This document shows, one piece after another, positions 63,494 through 64,000 of a stretch of 64,000 nt of DNA. Source of the DNA: Avidesulfovibrio sp964369685 (lineage in GTDB: Bacteria; Desulfobacterota; Desulfovibrionia; Desulfovibrionales; Desulfovibrionaceae); the NCBI GenBank assembly GCA_964369685.1, contig CAYJFB010000005.1, forward strand, positions 1 through 64,000, in the 5' to 3' direction. The notes under the pieces are model-generated. The model was not told the origin of the DNA, made no database searches, and worked only from the letters and a program-made list of their open reading frames with translations. The position numbers were made by a program, and so were the translations under genes. Within the stretch, counting starts at the first letter, position 1; the number at the start of each line of letters is the position of its first letter.

Positions 63494-64000
63494 ATGAGTG
63501 TTTTTGAGCTTTTTATTGCCGCTATTTTTGTCAACAACATTGTGTTGGCGCAATATCTTGGAAACTGTCCGTACCTTGGCTGTTCACGAGACAAAACAGT
63601 GGCTTTGGGTATGGGTGGGGCTGTGGTCTTTGTTACGATCATGGCAACGTTGTGTACGTGGTTGATTCAGTATGGGGTGTTGATACCTCTTGATTTGGCC
63701 TATTTGCAAACCATTGTTTTTATTCTTGTTATTGCGGCTTTAGTGCAATTTGTTGAAATGTTTTTGAAAAAGATGGTGCCGCCGTTGTATGCGGCTTTGG
63801 GTATCTTCTTGCCGTTGATCACCACAAACTGTGCAGTCATGGGTGTGGCGATCATGGTTCAACGCGAAGAATTCAGCTTGGGAACGTCATTGTTGTATGC
63901 GTTGGCTTCCAGTCTTGGGTTTGTGTTGGCACTTATTTTAATGGCGGGCATTCGTGAACGCTTGGACATTTCTCGCGTACCGAAAACCATGGTCGGACCG
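63494..64000 (+). CDS. rnfA: Rnf complex subunit A, cut by window end
   Basis: The visible 169 codons start MSVFELFIAAIFVNNIVLAQ and include NCPYLGCSRD and TTNCAVMGVAI, typical of RnfA/NqrE. The expected length is about 190 residues, so about 20 lie beyond the window, followed presumably by rnfB. It starts 8 bases after rnfE. Confidence 0.92.
   Translation, partial: MSVFELFIAAIFVNNIVLAQYLGNCPYLGCSRDKTVALGMGGAVVFVTIMATLCTWLIQYGVLIPLDLAYLQTIVFILVIAALVQFVEMFLKKMVPPLYAALGIFLPLITTNCAVMGVAIMVQREEFSLGTSLLYALASSLGFVLALILMAGIRERLDISRVPKTMVGP

Overview
The window reads as a chromosomal scaffold piece from a member of the Desulfovibrionaceae or a close relative. Three things point there: an Rnf operon led by a ten-haem and a c3-like cytochrome, an IscA/HesB-type protein with an in-frame UGA at its first conserved cysteine, and the taurine genes ald, tpa and sarD beside a sigma54-type activator, the arrangement known from Bilophila wadsworthia and Taurinivorans-type gut bacteria. 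The genus is inference, because no rRNA or marker comparison was possible. The assembly has five N runs: three of 100 and two of 10. At two of the 100-N runs the flanks repeat each other.

Layout. 1-500: a small membrane peptide on the minus strand with a hairpin-masked ribosome site, likely a type I toxin. 488-4691: ilvA and comEC. 4669-9252 (minus): a tRNA-thiolation enzyme, an M23 peptidase, thiF, a DUF1460 protein and an HD-GYP response regulator. 9569-13529 (minus): the chaperone operon cbpA-cbpM-clpB. 13787-20985: GntP permease, HPP protein, a maltose acetyltransferase-type gene, a TPR protein and an RND permease. 21368-27351: the taurine module. 27450-33857: a lone oppF (cut by a gap), a PNPOx-family protein (cut by the same gap), an LpoA-like lipoprotein and leuS. 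33998-38959: sbcD, birA with an oadG-like gene, a short flagellar rod-like protein and two-subunit class I fumarase. 38954-50864 (mostly minus): proC, membrane proteins, a GntR regulator, mutY, the UGA-containing hesB, a DMT exporter, ftsK and efp. 51143-57784: engB, PBP1A, an EF-hand protein, glnS and larE. 58045-64000: two multihaem cytochromes and rnfC-D-G-E-A, with rnfA running off the end.

How the parts fit. Tpa moves the amino group of taurine to pyruvate, Ald regenerates pyruvate and releases ammonia, and SarD reduces sulfoacetaldehyde to isethionate. The isethionate lyase that would release sulfite is not in this window. Rnf and its cytochromes would couple ferredoxin, NADH and periplasmic electron carriers to an ion gradient.

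The least expected features are (i) the probable selenocysteine HesB protein with a bSECIS-like stem-loop, (ii) a family of two-hairpin elements placed just after stop codons at five sites, one inside the rnf operon, and (iii) the small hydrophobic peptide at 119-241. No tRNA, rRNA, CRISPR array, prophage or insertion sequence was recognised.
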